A DNA stretch of 16,775 nucleotides, taken from the NCBI GenBank assembly GCA_051003795.1, contig JBPCKZ010000150.1, positions 1 to 16,775 of the forward strand, in the 5' to 3' direction. A model generated the notes under the pieces. That model was given only the letters and a program-made list of their open reading frames with translations, was not told the origin of the DNA and did no database searches. Below, in pieces: positions 1 through 7,515 of the stretch. The translations under genes were made by a program, and so were the position numbers. The stretch is from JALYXS01 sp051003795. GTDB taxonomy: Bacteria > Acidobacteriota > Terriglobia > Bryobacterales > Bryobacteraceae. Position 1 is the stretch's first letter, and each line of letters opens with the position of its first letter.

Positions 1-450
1 CTCATGGCGCTGGTTTCGCGCGTTCTCTCGCTGGCCGACCTCGCAGGCACCAAGATTTTCATTAACGACCGCGTGGACGTCGCGGTCGCCTGCGCCGCGC
101 ACGGCGTCCACCTGCCGGGTAACTCAATCGCTCCGCGGCGCATCCTAAGTATTGTTCCTCCTCCATTCCAACTCGGCGTGTCGTGCCATTCCGTTGAGGA
201 AGTGCGGCGCGCCGAGGAGGAAGCGGCCACTTTCGCGGTCTTCGGCCCGGTTTTCGGGACCGGGTCCAAGCAGCCGCTCGGCTTGGACGCATTGCGCGAA
301 GCCGTCGCGGCCGTTCACATTCCCGTTTTGGCGCTGGGTGGAATTTCAGGCGGCCGCATCCGTGAATGCCTGGATCGGGGGGCCGCGGGCATCGCCGGCA
401 TAAGCCTCTTCCAAACGGACCGCAACTTCGATTGCCACTCTGGAGTTTAG
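1..450 (+). CDS. Thiamine phosphate synthase / TenI family protein, 3' part only
   Basis: The reading frame is open from the first base, so the gene starts upstream of the window and about a quarter of a normal ~200-residue protein is missing. The visible part has the family's TIM-barrel signatures: INDRVDVA, then GVHLPG, SCHSVEE, the phosphate-binding segment GPVFGTGSKQP, and PVLALGGI followed by GAAGIAGISLF near the C terminus. ThiE couples the hydroxymethylpyrimidine and thiazole moieties to give thiamine phosphate in the cytoplasm; TenI homologues share this fold but aromatise the thiazole. GVHLPG in place of the usual GxHLGQ-D motif leaves both roles possible, so no symbol is given. The stop TAG is 16 bp before the DUF1800 start, so the genes may be co-transcribed. 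The ATG at position 4 is internal, not a real start. Confidence 0.85.
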   Translation, partial: LMALVSRVLSLADLAGTKIFINDRVDVAVACAAHGVHLPGNSIAPRRILSIVPPPFQLGVSCHSVEEVRRAEEEAATFAVFGPVFGTGSKQPLGLDALREAVAAVHIPVLALGGISGGRIRECLDRGAAGIAGISLFQTDRNFDCHSGV

Positions 451-466
451 ATAAGTAGAGGAAGCT

Positions 467-2317
467 ATGTATCGCAGAGCGTCCGTAGCGTTTGTGGCAT
501 TATGCGCGCTGAGCGCTTTTTCCGGAGTCTCCGCGTACGCGCGGAAAAAGAAACCTAAGCCGGCGGCCGCTCCGGCCATCGTCCAGATTTCTCCCGATCG
601 AAAGATCCCCCACTTCTTGAGCCGGCTCACCTTTGGCCCGCGGCCGGGCGACGTGGAGCGCGTGAACCAGCTTGGTCTGGACAAGTGGATCGATCGGCAA
701 CTGCACCCGGAAGGCATCCCGGAAAATCCCGTGCTTGAAGCGAAGCTGCGGCCCCTCGACACGCTTCGCATGACGCCCGCCGAGTTGGTTTATCGCTATC
801 CTTCAAATAATTTAATCAAGGCGATGGTCGATGGGCGCGTGCCCTATCCAGCCGATCCCGAGACCCGGCACATGATTGAGAGGCTCATCGCGAAGTACAA
901 GGCCCGCTTCGACGCGAAGACCGGCCAAGAACTTCAAGCCGTCGAAGTGAAGCCCGTGTCGTTCGAGAAGGCGATCGCGGCGCTTCCGGCGGAGCTTCCG
1001 GTAGAACAACGCCGGACGCTCGAGAGCGGCAGCGGTCCCGAGAAGGTGGCCGTGCTGGAGACCCTGCCGGCCGACGAGCAGATGGATGTGCTCGACGCCA
1101 TGCCGCCGGGCGCGCGGCAGAAGTTTTTTGCGCTCGCGTCCCCCGATCTGCGGCGCAGGATTCAGAAACTCGGCGGCCCGCAGCAGGTGGTCAATCAGGA
1201 TCTCGCGGATGCCAAGCTCTATCGAGCGGTGTATAGCGATCGCCAGCTTGAGGAAGTGTTGACGGACTTCTGGTACAACCACTTCAACGTATATCTGGAT
1301 AAGGGCGCCGATCGGTACATGATCACGTCGTACGAACGCGACGACATCCGGCCGCACGTGTTGGGGAACTTCAAGGATCTGTTGCTGGCGACGGCCGAAA
1401 GCCCCGCCATGCTGTTCTACCTCGATAACTTCCAATCCATTGGCCCGGACACGGGACCGAACCCGAATGCGCGCAAGAAGAACGCGCGCGGGCTCAACGA
1501 GAATTACGGCCGCGAGCTGATGGAACTGCACACACTGGGCGTGGACGGCGGTTACACTCAACACGACGTCACGGAAGTGGCGCGCTGCTTCACCGGGTGG
1601 ACCATTCGCGAACCGCAGCGGGGTGGGAGTTTCCAGTTCAACGAACGCGCGCACGATAAGGGCGAGAAGGTGGTTCTCGGCCATGTGATTCCGGCGGGCG
1701 GCGGCATGGAGGACGGGCTTCAGGTCATCGATATTCTGGTGAACCATCCATCGACGGCGCGATTCATCTCGAAGAGCCTGGCCATTCGATTCGTTTCGGA
1801 CACGCCGCCGGCCTCGCTGATCGACAAGATGGCCAACACGTTTTCGGCAACCGGCGGCGACTTGCGCGAAGTGATGAAGACGATGATCTTCTCGCCCGAG
1901 TTCACTTCCAAAGAAGCGTGGCGCGCAAAATTCAAGACGCCTCTCGAAATGGTGGCAAGCGCCATTCGCGCGACCGGAGGCGATGTGGATTACGCCTTCA
2001 GCCTGGCTCAACAATTGAACGTTTTGGGCGAGCCGCTGTATCGCAAGCAGGAGCCCACCGGCTATTCCAACAAGAACGCCGACTGGATGAACTCGGCGGC
2101 GCTGCTGGCGCGAATGAACTTCGCGCTGGCGCTGACCAATAACAAGGTTCCGGGCGTGAAGGTCGACATGGCGAAACTCGATTCGAGCCCGACGGATGTT
2201 TCCGACGGAGCGCGCGCGGCAATCGCCCAGGGACTGCAAGAACAGCCCTCTGGCACTTCAAACGTATCGCTAGCGGCGGCTTTGACGCTCGGTTCTCCCG
2301 ATTTTCAACGCAGGTAA
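467..2317 (+). CDS. DUF1800 domain-containing exported protein (616 aa)
   Basis: The ATG at 467 has a good Shine-Dalgarno (GAGGAAG, about 458-464) and opens a Sec signal peptide: Arg at 3-4, a hydrophobic run at 5-21, and a likely cleavage after VSA or AYA (23-25). A Lys/Pro-rich linker follows. DUF1800 begins at about 46 with HFLSRLTFGP and GLDKWIDRQL (70-79). Its core motifs are DFWYNHFNVY (267-276) and NYGRELMELHTLG (346-358), then HDVTEVARCFTGWT. Between the N-terminal piece and the core lies an insertion-like segment at about 111-240, rich in LP-x-E helix repeats. The biochemical function of DUF1800 is not known. The DUF1501 partner lies 11 bp downstream, the usual arrangement for this pair in Acidobacteriota and Planctomycetota. 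The family assignment is firm; any enzymatic role would be guesswork. Confidence 0.92.
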   Translation: MYRRASVAFVALCALSAFSGVSAYARKKKPKPAAAPAIVQISPDRKIPHFLSRLTFGPRPGDVERVNQLGLDKWIDRQLHPEGIPENPVLEAKLRPLDTLRMTPAELVYRYPSNNLIKAMVDGRVPYPADPETRHMIERLIAKYKARFDAKTGQELQAVEVKPVSFEKAIAALPAELPVEQRRTLESGSGPEKVAVLETLPADEQMDVLDAMPPGARQKFFALASPDLRRRIQKLGGPQQVVNQDLADAKLYRAVYSDRQLEEVLTDFWYNHFNVYLDKGADRYMITSYERDDIRPHVLGNFKDLLLATAESPAMLFYLDNFQSIGPDTGPNPNARKKNARGLNENYGRELMELHTLGVDGGYTQHDVTEVARCFTGWTIREPQRGGSFQFNERAHDKGEKVVLGHVIPAGGGMEDGLQVIDILVNHPSTARFISKSLAIRFVSDTPPASLIDKMANTFSATGGDLREVMKTMIFSPEFTSKEAWRAKFKTPLEMVASAIRATGGDVDYAFSLAQQLNVLGEPLYRKQEPTGYSNKNADWMNSAALLARMNFALALTNNKVPGVKVDMAKLDSSPTDVSDGARAAIAQGLQEQPSGTSNVSLAAALTLGSPDFQRR

Positions 2318-2328
2318 AGGGGAAGGCA

Positions 2329-3597
2329 ATGGCTTTGACACGCAGATTTTTTCTTCGAAATTCCGGTTTGGCAATGGTCGGTATCGGTTCCGCGCTGGGC
2401 GCTCCGGTTTGGCTCGAGCGCGCCCTCTACGCGGCGGACGCTCCCTTGCGGCGCAAGAAGATTTTGGTCGCTATTTTTCAGCGCGGGGCGGCGGACGGTC
2501 TCAACATCGTCGTGCCTCACGGCGAACGGCGCTATTACGATCTGCGGCCGGGCATCGCGATTCCGCGCCCCGTTGCAGGCATCGCTCCGGAAGATGCCGC
2601 GATCGATCTCGACGGTTTCTTCGGCCTGAATCCCGCGCTCGCTCCGCTGAAGCCGCTCTACGATGCGAATCGCCTCGCGATCGTGCATGCGGCCGGCTCT
2701 CCCGATCCGACACGCTCGCATTTCGATGCGCAGGATTACATGGAATCCGGCACGCCCGGGAGGAAGGCGACGAACGACGGCTGGATGAACCGCGCGCTGC
2801 CGGCGGCCAGGAATCCGGTCTCCCCGGTGCGCGCTATTTCGATGGGCGCCAGCCTGCCCCGCTCGATGCGCGGCTCGAACGATGCGCTGGCGATTGAAAA
2901 CCTGAACAACTTTCAGGTGCGCGACGCGGGGGCCTCGAAGATTCTGCAATCCTTATATGCGGGATCGAACGACACGGTTTTGAACGGCACCGGCAAGGAA
3001 ACTTTCGACGCCGTCTCCTTGTTGCAATCGATTCAAAAAAAGCCGTACCAGCCGGCGGCGGGCGCGAATTATCCGAAGGGGCGCTTTAGCGATAGCATGC
3101 GGCAGATTGCTCAACTGATCAAGGCGGACGTTGGCGCGGAGGTCGCATTCGCGGATATCGGCGGGTGGGATCATCACGTGAACGAAGTCGGCCCCAAGGC
3201 GTCGCTCGGGACCCTGGCCAATCTGTTAAGCGAATTCGGCGGCAGCCTCGCGGCCTTCTGGCAAGATCTGGGCGACCGCATGGAGGATGTGGCAATCGTG
3301 ACCATGTCGGAATTCGGCCGAACGGCGAAAGAAAACGGGAATCGCGGCACAGACCACGGCCACGCGAACGTGATGTTCGCGATGGGCGGCGGCATCAAGG
3401 GCGGCAAAGTTTACGGTAAATGGCCTGGACTCGCGCAGGAGCAGCTCTATGAAGATCGCGATCTGGATCTGACCACGGATTTCCGCGACGTGCTCGGAGA
3501 ACTGGTGGCCGGGCACTTGGGCAACAAGTCGCTGCAAGGCGTTTTCCCCGGCTACACGGGCGGCGCTCGGGATTTCCGGGGCCTGTTGCGGGTTTGA
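2329..3597 (+). CDS. DUF1501 domain-containing protein with Tat signal (422 aa)
   Basis: The ATG at 2329 follows a purine-rich Shine-Dalgarno (AAAGGGGAAGG, 2316-2326) that begins inside the stop of the DUF1800 gene. The N terminus is a textbook twin-arginine signal, TRRFFLRNSG (4-13), a hydrophobic stretch, and a likely cleavage near LYAAD (about 33-37), so a folded, probably metal-loaded protein is exported. DUF1501 belongs to the alkaline-phosphatase/sulfatase-like superfamily. Hallmarks seen are RRKKILVAIFQRGAADGLN near the mature N terminus, SHFDAQDYMESG, DIGGWDHHVN (276-285), MSEFGRT (326-332) and GTDHGHANVMFAMGGG (340-355). The His and Asp residues in these motifs are likely metal ligands by analogy with the superfamily. 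The substrate is unknown. It probably acts with the Sec-exported DUF1800 protein encoded just upstream. It ends 18 bp from the convergent gene's stop. Confidence 0.93.
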   Translation: MALTRRFFLRNSGLAMVGIGSALGAPVWLERALYAADAPLRRKKILVAIFQRGAADGLNIVVPHGERRYYDLRPGIAIPRPVAGIAPEDAAIDLDGFFGLNPALAPLKPLYDANRLAIVHAAGSPDPTRSHFDAQDYMESGTPGRKATNDGWMNRALPAARNPVSPVRAISMGASLPRSMRGSNDALAIENLNNFQVRDAGASKILQSLYAGSNDTVLNGTGKETFDAVSLLQSIQKKPYQPAAGANYPKGRFSDSMRQIAQLIKADVGAEVAFADIGGWDHHVNEVGPKASLGTLANLLSEFGGSLAAFWQDLGDRMEDVAIVTMSEFGRTAKENGNRGTDHGHANVMFAMGGGIKGGKVYGKWPGLAQEQLYEDRDLDLTTDFRDVLGELVAGHLGNKSLQGVFPGYTGGARDFRGLLRV

Positions 3598-3615
3598 GCC
3601 GCGGGTTTGAATGGA

Positions 3616-6600
3616 CTACGGCACCGCGACGGCAAACGTTCCGCTACGCGCAAGCACCGCATTATTCGAATCCCGGTACACTATCCGGCCGTACAAAACG
3701 CGCTGCGATATCGCGGGAACGGCAATGGCGCAGCCGCGGCTGCATTGGTTTCCGGTCAACGCCGCCGCCTCGCTCGATTCAAAATAGAAAGGGTTGGCTG
3801 GATCGACCGTGTCCGGCGCGGTCGCGAGGCCGACGGCGCACGTCTCCGCCCGGCTGGTGCAATAAAAGCTCGGCGCGCTTCCGTTCTCGTTATAGCCAAA
3901 CTCCACGATTACGTTGTTGAACGGCATCGCCGGCGGGGGCGGCGCCGGTACCGTGACCAGCACGGGGATGAAATCGTTGCGGTTCAAATTGTCGGGCACC
4001 GGCGGCGGAGGCACCTTCACGACAAACACTTCGGTCCGGAATCCGTCGGCGGCGTAGGGTGAAATCGCCAGCATCCATCGCGCATTCGGCAGCGCATTCG
4101 GGTGCCAAAAAATGGGAAGAAGCCGATTGCGCGCGAACGCGTTCGAGAGCACTCTCTGCGTGGCGCCGGTCGTATCCACGGCCGTCACGCCAGCTTCCAC
4201 GATCGAGTTGTAGACCATTGCGTTGTTGCCAATGCAAAGGTCGATATCGTCCGATCCCGGAGTAGCTTGTCCCGGAGAGCTGCAGTAGGCGAGATGCACG
4301 AAGGGCGCGTTGATGTATACGTCACCGGCGGACGATCCGGCGGCACACTCCCCCGGCTGTACCACCACGCAATATTTATACGAATCCATCGAGGTGGCTC
4401 CGAGCGTGGTCAGCGGACCGCTCACATCCTTCAGCGGCTTCGGACCGGCCGCGGCGAAGGTCGCCATAAACTTACGGTCGAGAAATGGAATCTGGGCGGC
4501 GGTGAAGCGCCACAATTGGCCGGCAATCCGGGTCGCCGGGGTGTCGCCGACGGTCAGCGCGTCGCTGGAACCGGAGATCGGACCGCCATTGAACGGGCGC
4601 CCATCGAGAAAGTAGGCCCGATCGGCGTCGGGCGAGCGCGCGCCGGGGCCGGTGGGATGCGTTTGCACCTGATCGGCGCCCGCGAAGCCGTGCTTCCCGG
4701 AGAAGGATGGATTCAGTTGAACCACCCCGATGGGAGGCACGTTTAGCACGCCGGGAATCGCGCCGACGCGGGTTTGGTAGCAGTCGGCGCCGACGGTCGC
4801 GTTGCAGCGCGGATCGAGCGTGTACGACGCCGCGCTCGTGCCGTTTTGCCAATAGTAATGCGCGTTGACGCTGAAAGGATCGCCGACGATCGTGTTCCCG
4901 GTTGCATTCGTGCCGTGCGGATCGGCGGTGTAATTCCAGAAATATTCCGGTGCCGCGAACTGGCTTGGATTCGGCTCGGAATTGCAAACGGCGTAAACCA
5001 ATGGATTGTCCGCCGTTGTGACGGGAATCGGCGATCCGGCGAATCCGCGCTGAAAGGTCCACGAGTTTCCGTTCTTCGCGACGAGCCGCGCCAGTTCTCC
5101 ATTCGCGGCCCCGAGCGTGAAATAATCCCCCATGGCGGAGATTCCGTATTCTCCGGGAAGGCCGGTCTCGACGGCGCCCCCGCAAGCGGCAGCGGAAGCC
5201 GTGCAGGGCGAGAGGTCGCGAGGCTCGTCGTCGACCGTTACGGTCGTGCACTGCGCCCCAGTGACTCCGAGCGGGTTGTCGGGACAAGTTGTGGGGCCGC
5301 CGGGCGCGTCGATCGTGCTCACGAACGCCGTATTCGCGGCCCCCGTAACCGTTGAATTCCAGGGTCCCCTCCCAGGCGCCGTTTCGCCATCGCCCGCGTT
5401 GAAATAGGGTGCGATCTCGAGCCAACCCGGAGTGTTCATCGGGGAGTTGGATTTCAATGTGCACCACCGCGCGCCGGGCGATTGCCAACTCGCCTGCGCC
5501 GCGATCACGCAGCCGGGATTGCCTCCATTCACGCATCCGGCGTTGCCGGCCTGCCCGTTCGACGTCGCGTAAGGATCGAACGCCACGGTCCATCCCACGG
5601 AATTCGCGTTGCCGCGCCAAAATCGGCAGATCACATGGCCATTTTCGACGCCGACCAAGTTGATGTTAAGAAAACGATCCGATTGGAAATTGGGATCGAA
5701 TTGCGCGACGAGCGCGGGCAGGGTGTTGGTTCCCGTCAGGCTAACGGGAATAATGCAGGGTTGATTGGTCGCGGTTTGGGCCGCGCCGTTGCACACGGGA
5801 AGGTTCTCGCCCTCCTCGAACTCTCCCGGAACCACGGTATTAGCGGGCTCGCCGTGATTCCCCACGTACTTGACCTTGTACGGCGACACGCCTCCGCAGT
5901 AATATGTGTCGGGATCCGCCGTGTCGAATATGACGGAGTCGAACGAGCCGCATCCATAATTGAGATTTCTGCCGAACAGGTGCGATTCGCCGGTCGTGGC
6001 ATCTATCCAATACAGCGGTCCGTTCTGAGGGAGCGCGCAGTTATACCCTAGATTCCCGGTCGGACCAGCCACCGGCGTGGGGCCGCAAAGGTCGAAAGCG
6101 CCGCTAAACGAAAAGAAAGGGTTAACGCCAAGCTGATAACTGACACGCGCGTTCCGCACGGATACGGTATCCGCGCTTGCCGTCTTCTTTCGTATTAGAA
6201 CGCCGAAGTTACTACCCGCATAAGTTACATTCGCGCCGTTGGTAGTAGGACAACCTGTCGTGAGTGAAATGTTATCGAGACCCGTGACACTCGCGATAAG
6301 ATAATCGATGTTATTCACCGTCAAAGTACTACCGGCGCTCCATAAAATATTGAACGGATCTCCTCCGGTATGCGTCACATTGTTCGATCCATCGCAGACT
6401 ACTAACCCGGTACGGCTCGCCAGTTCCGGGCCGCTCGGGGGCCGCGTTCCGTAACTCTGCCACAAATCGACCGTTTTACTTCCAAAAGTGTAGTCCGTCG
6501 CGGTCGATGTCAGTGCCTGCTCGATCGATTTCGCTCCTGGATAGCAATTTACCCCATCTATCGTGAGGCAGGCTACGATCTTGCAATCGTCCATGGTCGA

Positions 6601-7428
6601 GCAGCCGCTAACCATCGCGGTAACCGTGGTTTGGAAGTAATTCAGCGAATAAGTGTTGTTGACGTAACTGGGCTGGATGATGAAACCTCCAGCGCCGTTC
6701 GACCAAAGGCGGCTGTCTTTCGCGCTCAGATATAGAGTTGCGATGTTACTACCGGAAATCGTGGCGGACGATCCCGACGCATTGAGCGAGTTAGCCGGGC
6801 TCATCCATCCGGTCGTTCGGGCGTTAGTTAAGGGAACCGGAATACCCGCAGTTCCCAAATCGAGATACCGGTCTTGAGGCAGAGTCAACCGGCGAATCAG
6901 CGCGCCAGTCAAGAGATCGACAAATCTCTCCGTCCGATCGGAGTAAGAAAGCGACGGCCATGCATAATCGCCCGGGTTATTCTTATCGACGGGCAAAGGA
7001 TCGGCATAAGTCTGGCCTAGCAAGATGTTCCGGGTTTGAAATTGCCCGGTCGCCACGTCGCCGGTACTCGGGCAGGTCAGGCGGAAGTAATGCACGGTGT
7101 TGGCTTGCAGGGCGCGGGAGTAGCGTCGATTGTCCGACGCCGTTTCGGCCGCTCGCTTACCCACCACAAAATTCCGTGTCCGTCCGGAATTCACGTTATC
7201 GGCGCGATTGTCCAAATTCGCGCCGGCGAATTTCGTGGGATCGACATCCTGGACCAACGGCGTGTAGCCGGCGTTTTCACTGACCTCGATTGAGCACGCG
7301 CTCGCATCCGGAGCGGTGTAAGAAACGATTGCGCGCGTGCTGGTGGCGCCCGAAACCGTAACTCCGGTGATGGCGGCTTCGATGGAACCGGCTAGCAAAA
7401 GACAGGACAGGTACAGGACAAATCTCAT
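3616..7428 (-). CDS. Very large secreted protein with fibronectin-III-like ends (1270 aa)
   Basis: I place the start at the ATG complementary to 7426-7428 because MRFVLYLSCLLLAGSIEA is a clean Sec signal peptide. The frame stays open to a GTG at 7515 (1299 aa), but that version puts a second hydrophobic stretch ahead of the signal. No strong Shine-Dalgarno supports either start. Residues about 20-135 look like a fibronectin-III/purple-phosphatase-N-type beta sandwich (ITGVTVSG, VSYTAP, then YFRLTCP and GQFQTRN). The central ~1000 residues are Gly/Asn/Thr/Cys-rich with scattered beta-propeller-like strands (for example LYWIDATTGE, GQLWRF). Around 765-815 there is a short segment of the form GDYFTLG, then WTFQRGFAGS. 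The last ~105 residues (FGYNENG, FYCTSR, VLYGRIVYRD) form a second beta-rich domain. It probably folds extracellularly. I recognise no catalytic motif. It is convergent with DUF1501 and divergent from acnA. Confidence 0.85.
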   Translation of the reverse strand: MRFVLYLSCLLLAGSIEAAITGVTVSGATSTRAIVSYTAPDASACSIEVSENAGYTPLVQDVDPTKFAGANLDNRADNVNSGRTRNFVVGKRAAETASDNRRYSRALQANTVHYFRLTCPSTGDVATGQFQTRNILLGQTYADPLPVDKNNPGDYAWPSLSYSDRTERFVDLLTGALIRRLTLPQDRYLDLGTAGIPVPLTNARTTGWMSPANSLNASGSSATISGSNIATLYLSAKDSRLWSNGAGGFIIQPSYVNNTYSLNYFQTTVTAMVSGCSTMDDCKIVACLTIDGVNCYPGAKSIEQALTSTATDYTFGSKTVDLWQSYGTRPPSGPELASRTGLVVCDGSNNVTHTGGDPFNILWSAGSTLTVNNIDYLIASVTGLDNISLTTGCPTTNGANVTYAGSNFGVLIRKKTASADTVSVRNARVSYQLGVNPFFSFSGAFDLCGPTPVAGPTGNLGYNCALPQNGPLYWIDATTGESHLFGRNLNYGCGSFDSVIFDTADPDTYYCGGVSPYKVKYVGNHGEPANTVVPGEFEEGENLPVCNGAAQTATNQPCIIPVSLTGTNTLPALVAQFDPNFQSDRFLNINLVGVENGHVICRFWRGNANSVGWTVAFDPYATSNGQAGNAGCVNGGNPGCVIAAQASWQSPGARWCTLKSNSPMNTPGWLEIAPYFNAGDGETAPGRGPWNSTVTGAANTAFVSTIDAPGGPTTCPDNPLGVTGAQCTTVTVDDEPRDLSPCTASAAACGGAVETGLPGEYGISAMGDYFTLGAANGELARLVAKNGNSWTFQRGFAGSPIPVTTADNPLVYAVCNSEPNPSQFAAPEYFWNYTADPHGTNATGNTIVGDPFSVNAHYYWQNGTSAASYTLDPRCNATVGADCYQTRVGAIPGVLNVPPIGVVQLNPSFSGKHGFAGADQVQTHPTGPGARSPDADRAYFLDGRPFNGGPISGSSDALTVGDTPATRIAGQLWRFTAAQIPFLDRKFMATFAAAGPKPLKDVSGPLTTLGATSMDSYKYCVVVQPGECAAGSSAGDVYINAPFVHLAYCSSPGQATPGSDDIDLCIGNNAMVYNSIVEAGVTAVDTTGATQRVLSNAFARNRLLPIFWHPNALPNARWMLAISPYAADGFRTEVFVVKVPPPPVPDNLNRNDFIPVLVTVPAPPPPAMPFNNVIVEFGYNENGSAPSFYCTSRAETCAVGLATAPDTVDPANPFYFESSEAAALTGNQCSRGCAIAVPAISQRVLYGRIVYRDSNNAVLARSGTFAVAVP

Positions 7429-7515
7429 TGGGGGTGTCGTAAAACACAATGCTAAAGCCAATCCGGTTACAAAAAACAATATACCTAAACCGGCTAAACT
7501 AAGAGAGTAAGCCAC
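7429..7515. promoter_or_regulatory. AT-rich divergent intergenic region between the secreted-protein gene and acnA
   Basis: This is the only markedly AT-rich gap in the left half and must hold the promoters of two divergent genes. On the minus strand TATATT (7483-7478) is a five-of-six match to a -10 box, about 50 bp before the preferred ATG at 7428, but no good -35 lies upstream. On the plus strand TATACC (7480-7485), 30 bp before the acnA ATG, is a weaker -10. A weak AGAGAG (7502-7507) could serve as acnA's ribosome binding site. The two putative -10 boxes overlap, so the genes might compete for polymerase. This rests on short motifs only. Confidence 0.3.

Noticed and set aside
812..2239. 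475-residue minus-strand open frame antisense to the DUF1800 gene
   Set aside because: The translation is rich in Arg/His/Val/Gln without motifs, as expected from the complement of GC-rich coding DNA; the plus strand has clear family motifs, a signal peptide and a ribosome binding site.
3588..3610. Direct repeat GCGGGTTTGA at 3588-3597 and 3601-3610, around the DUF1501 stop
   Set aside because: Only 10 bp and two copies; probably local slippage. It does not form a hairpin or terminator between the convergent genes.
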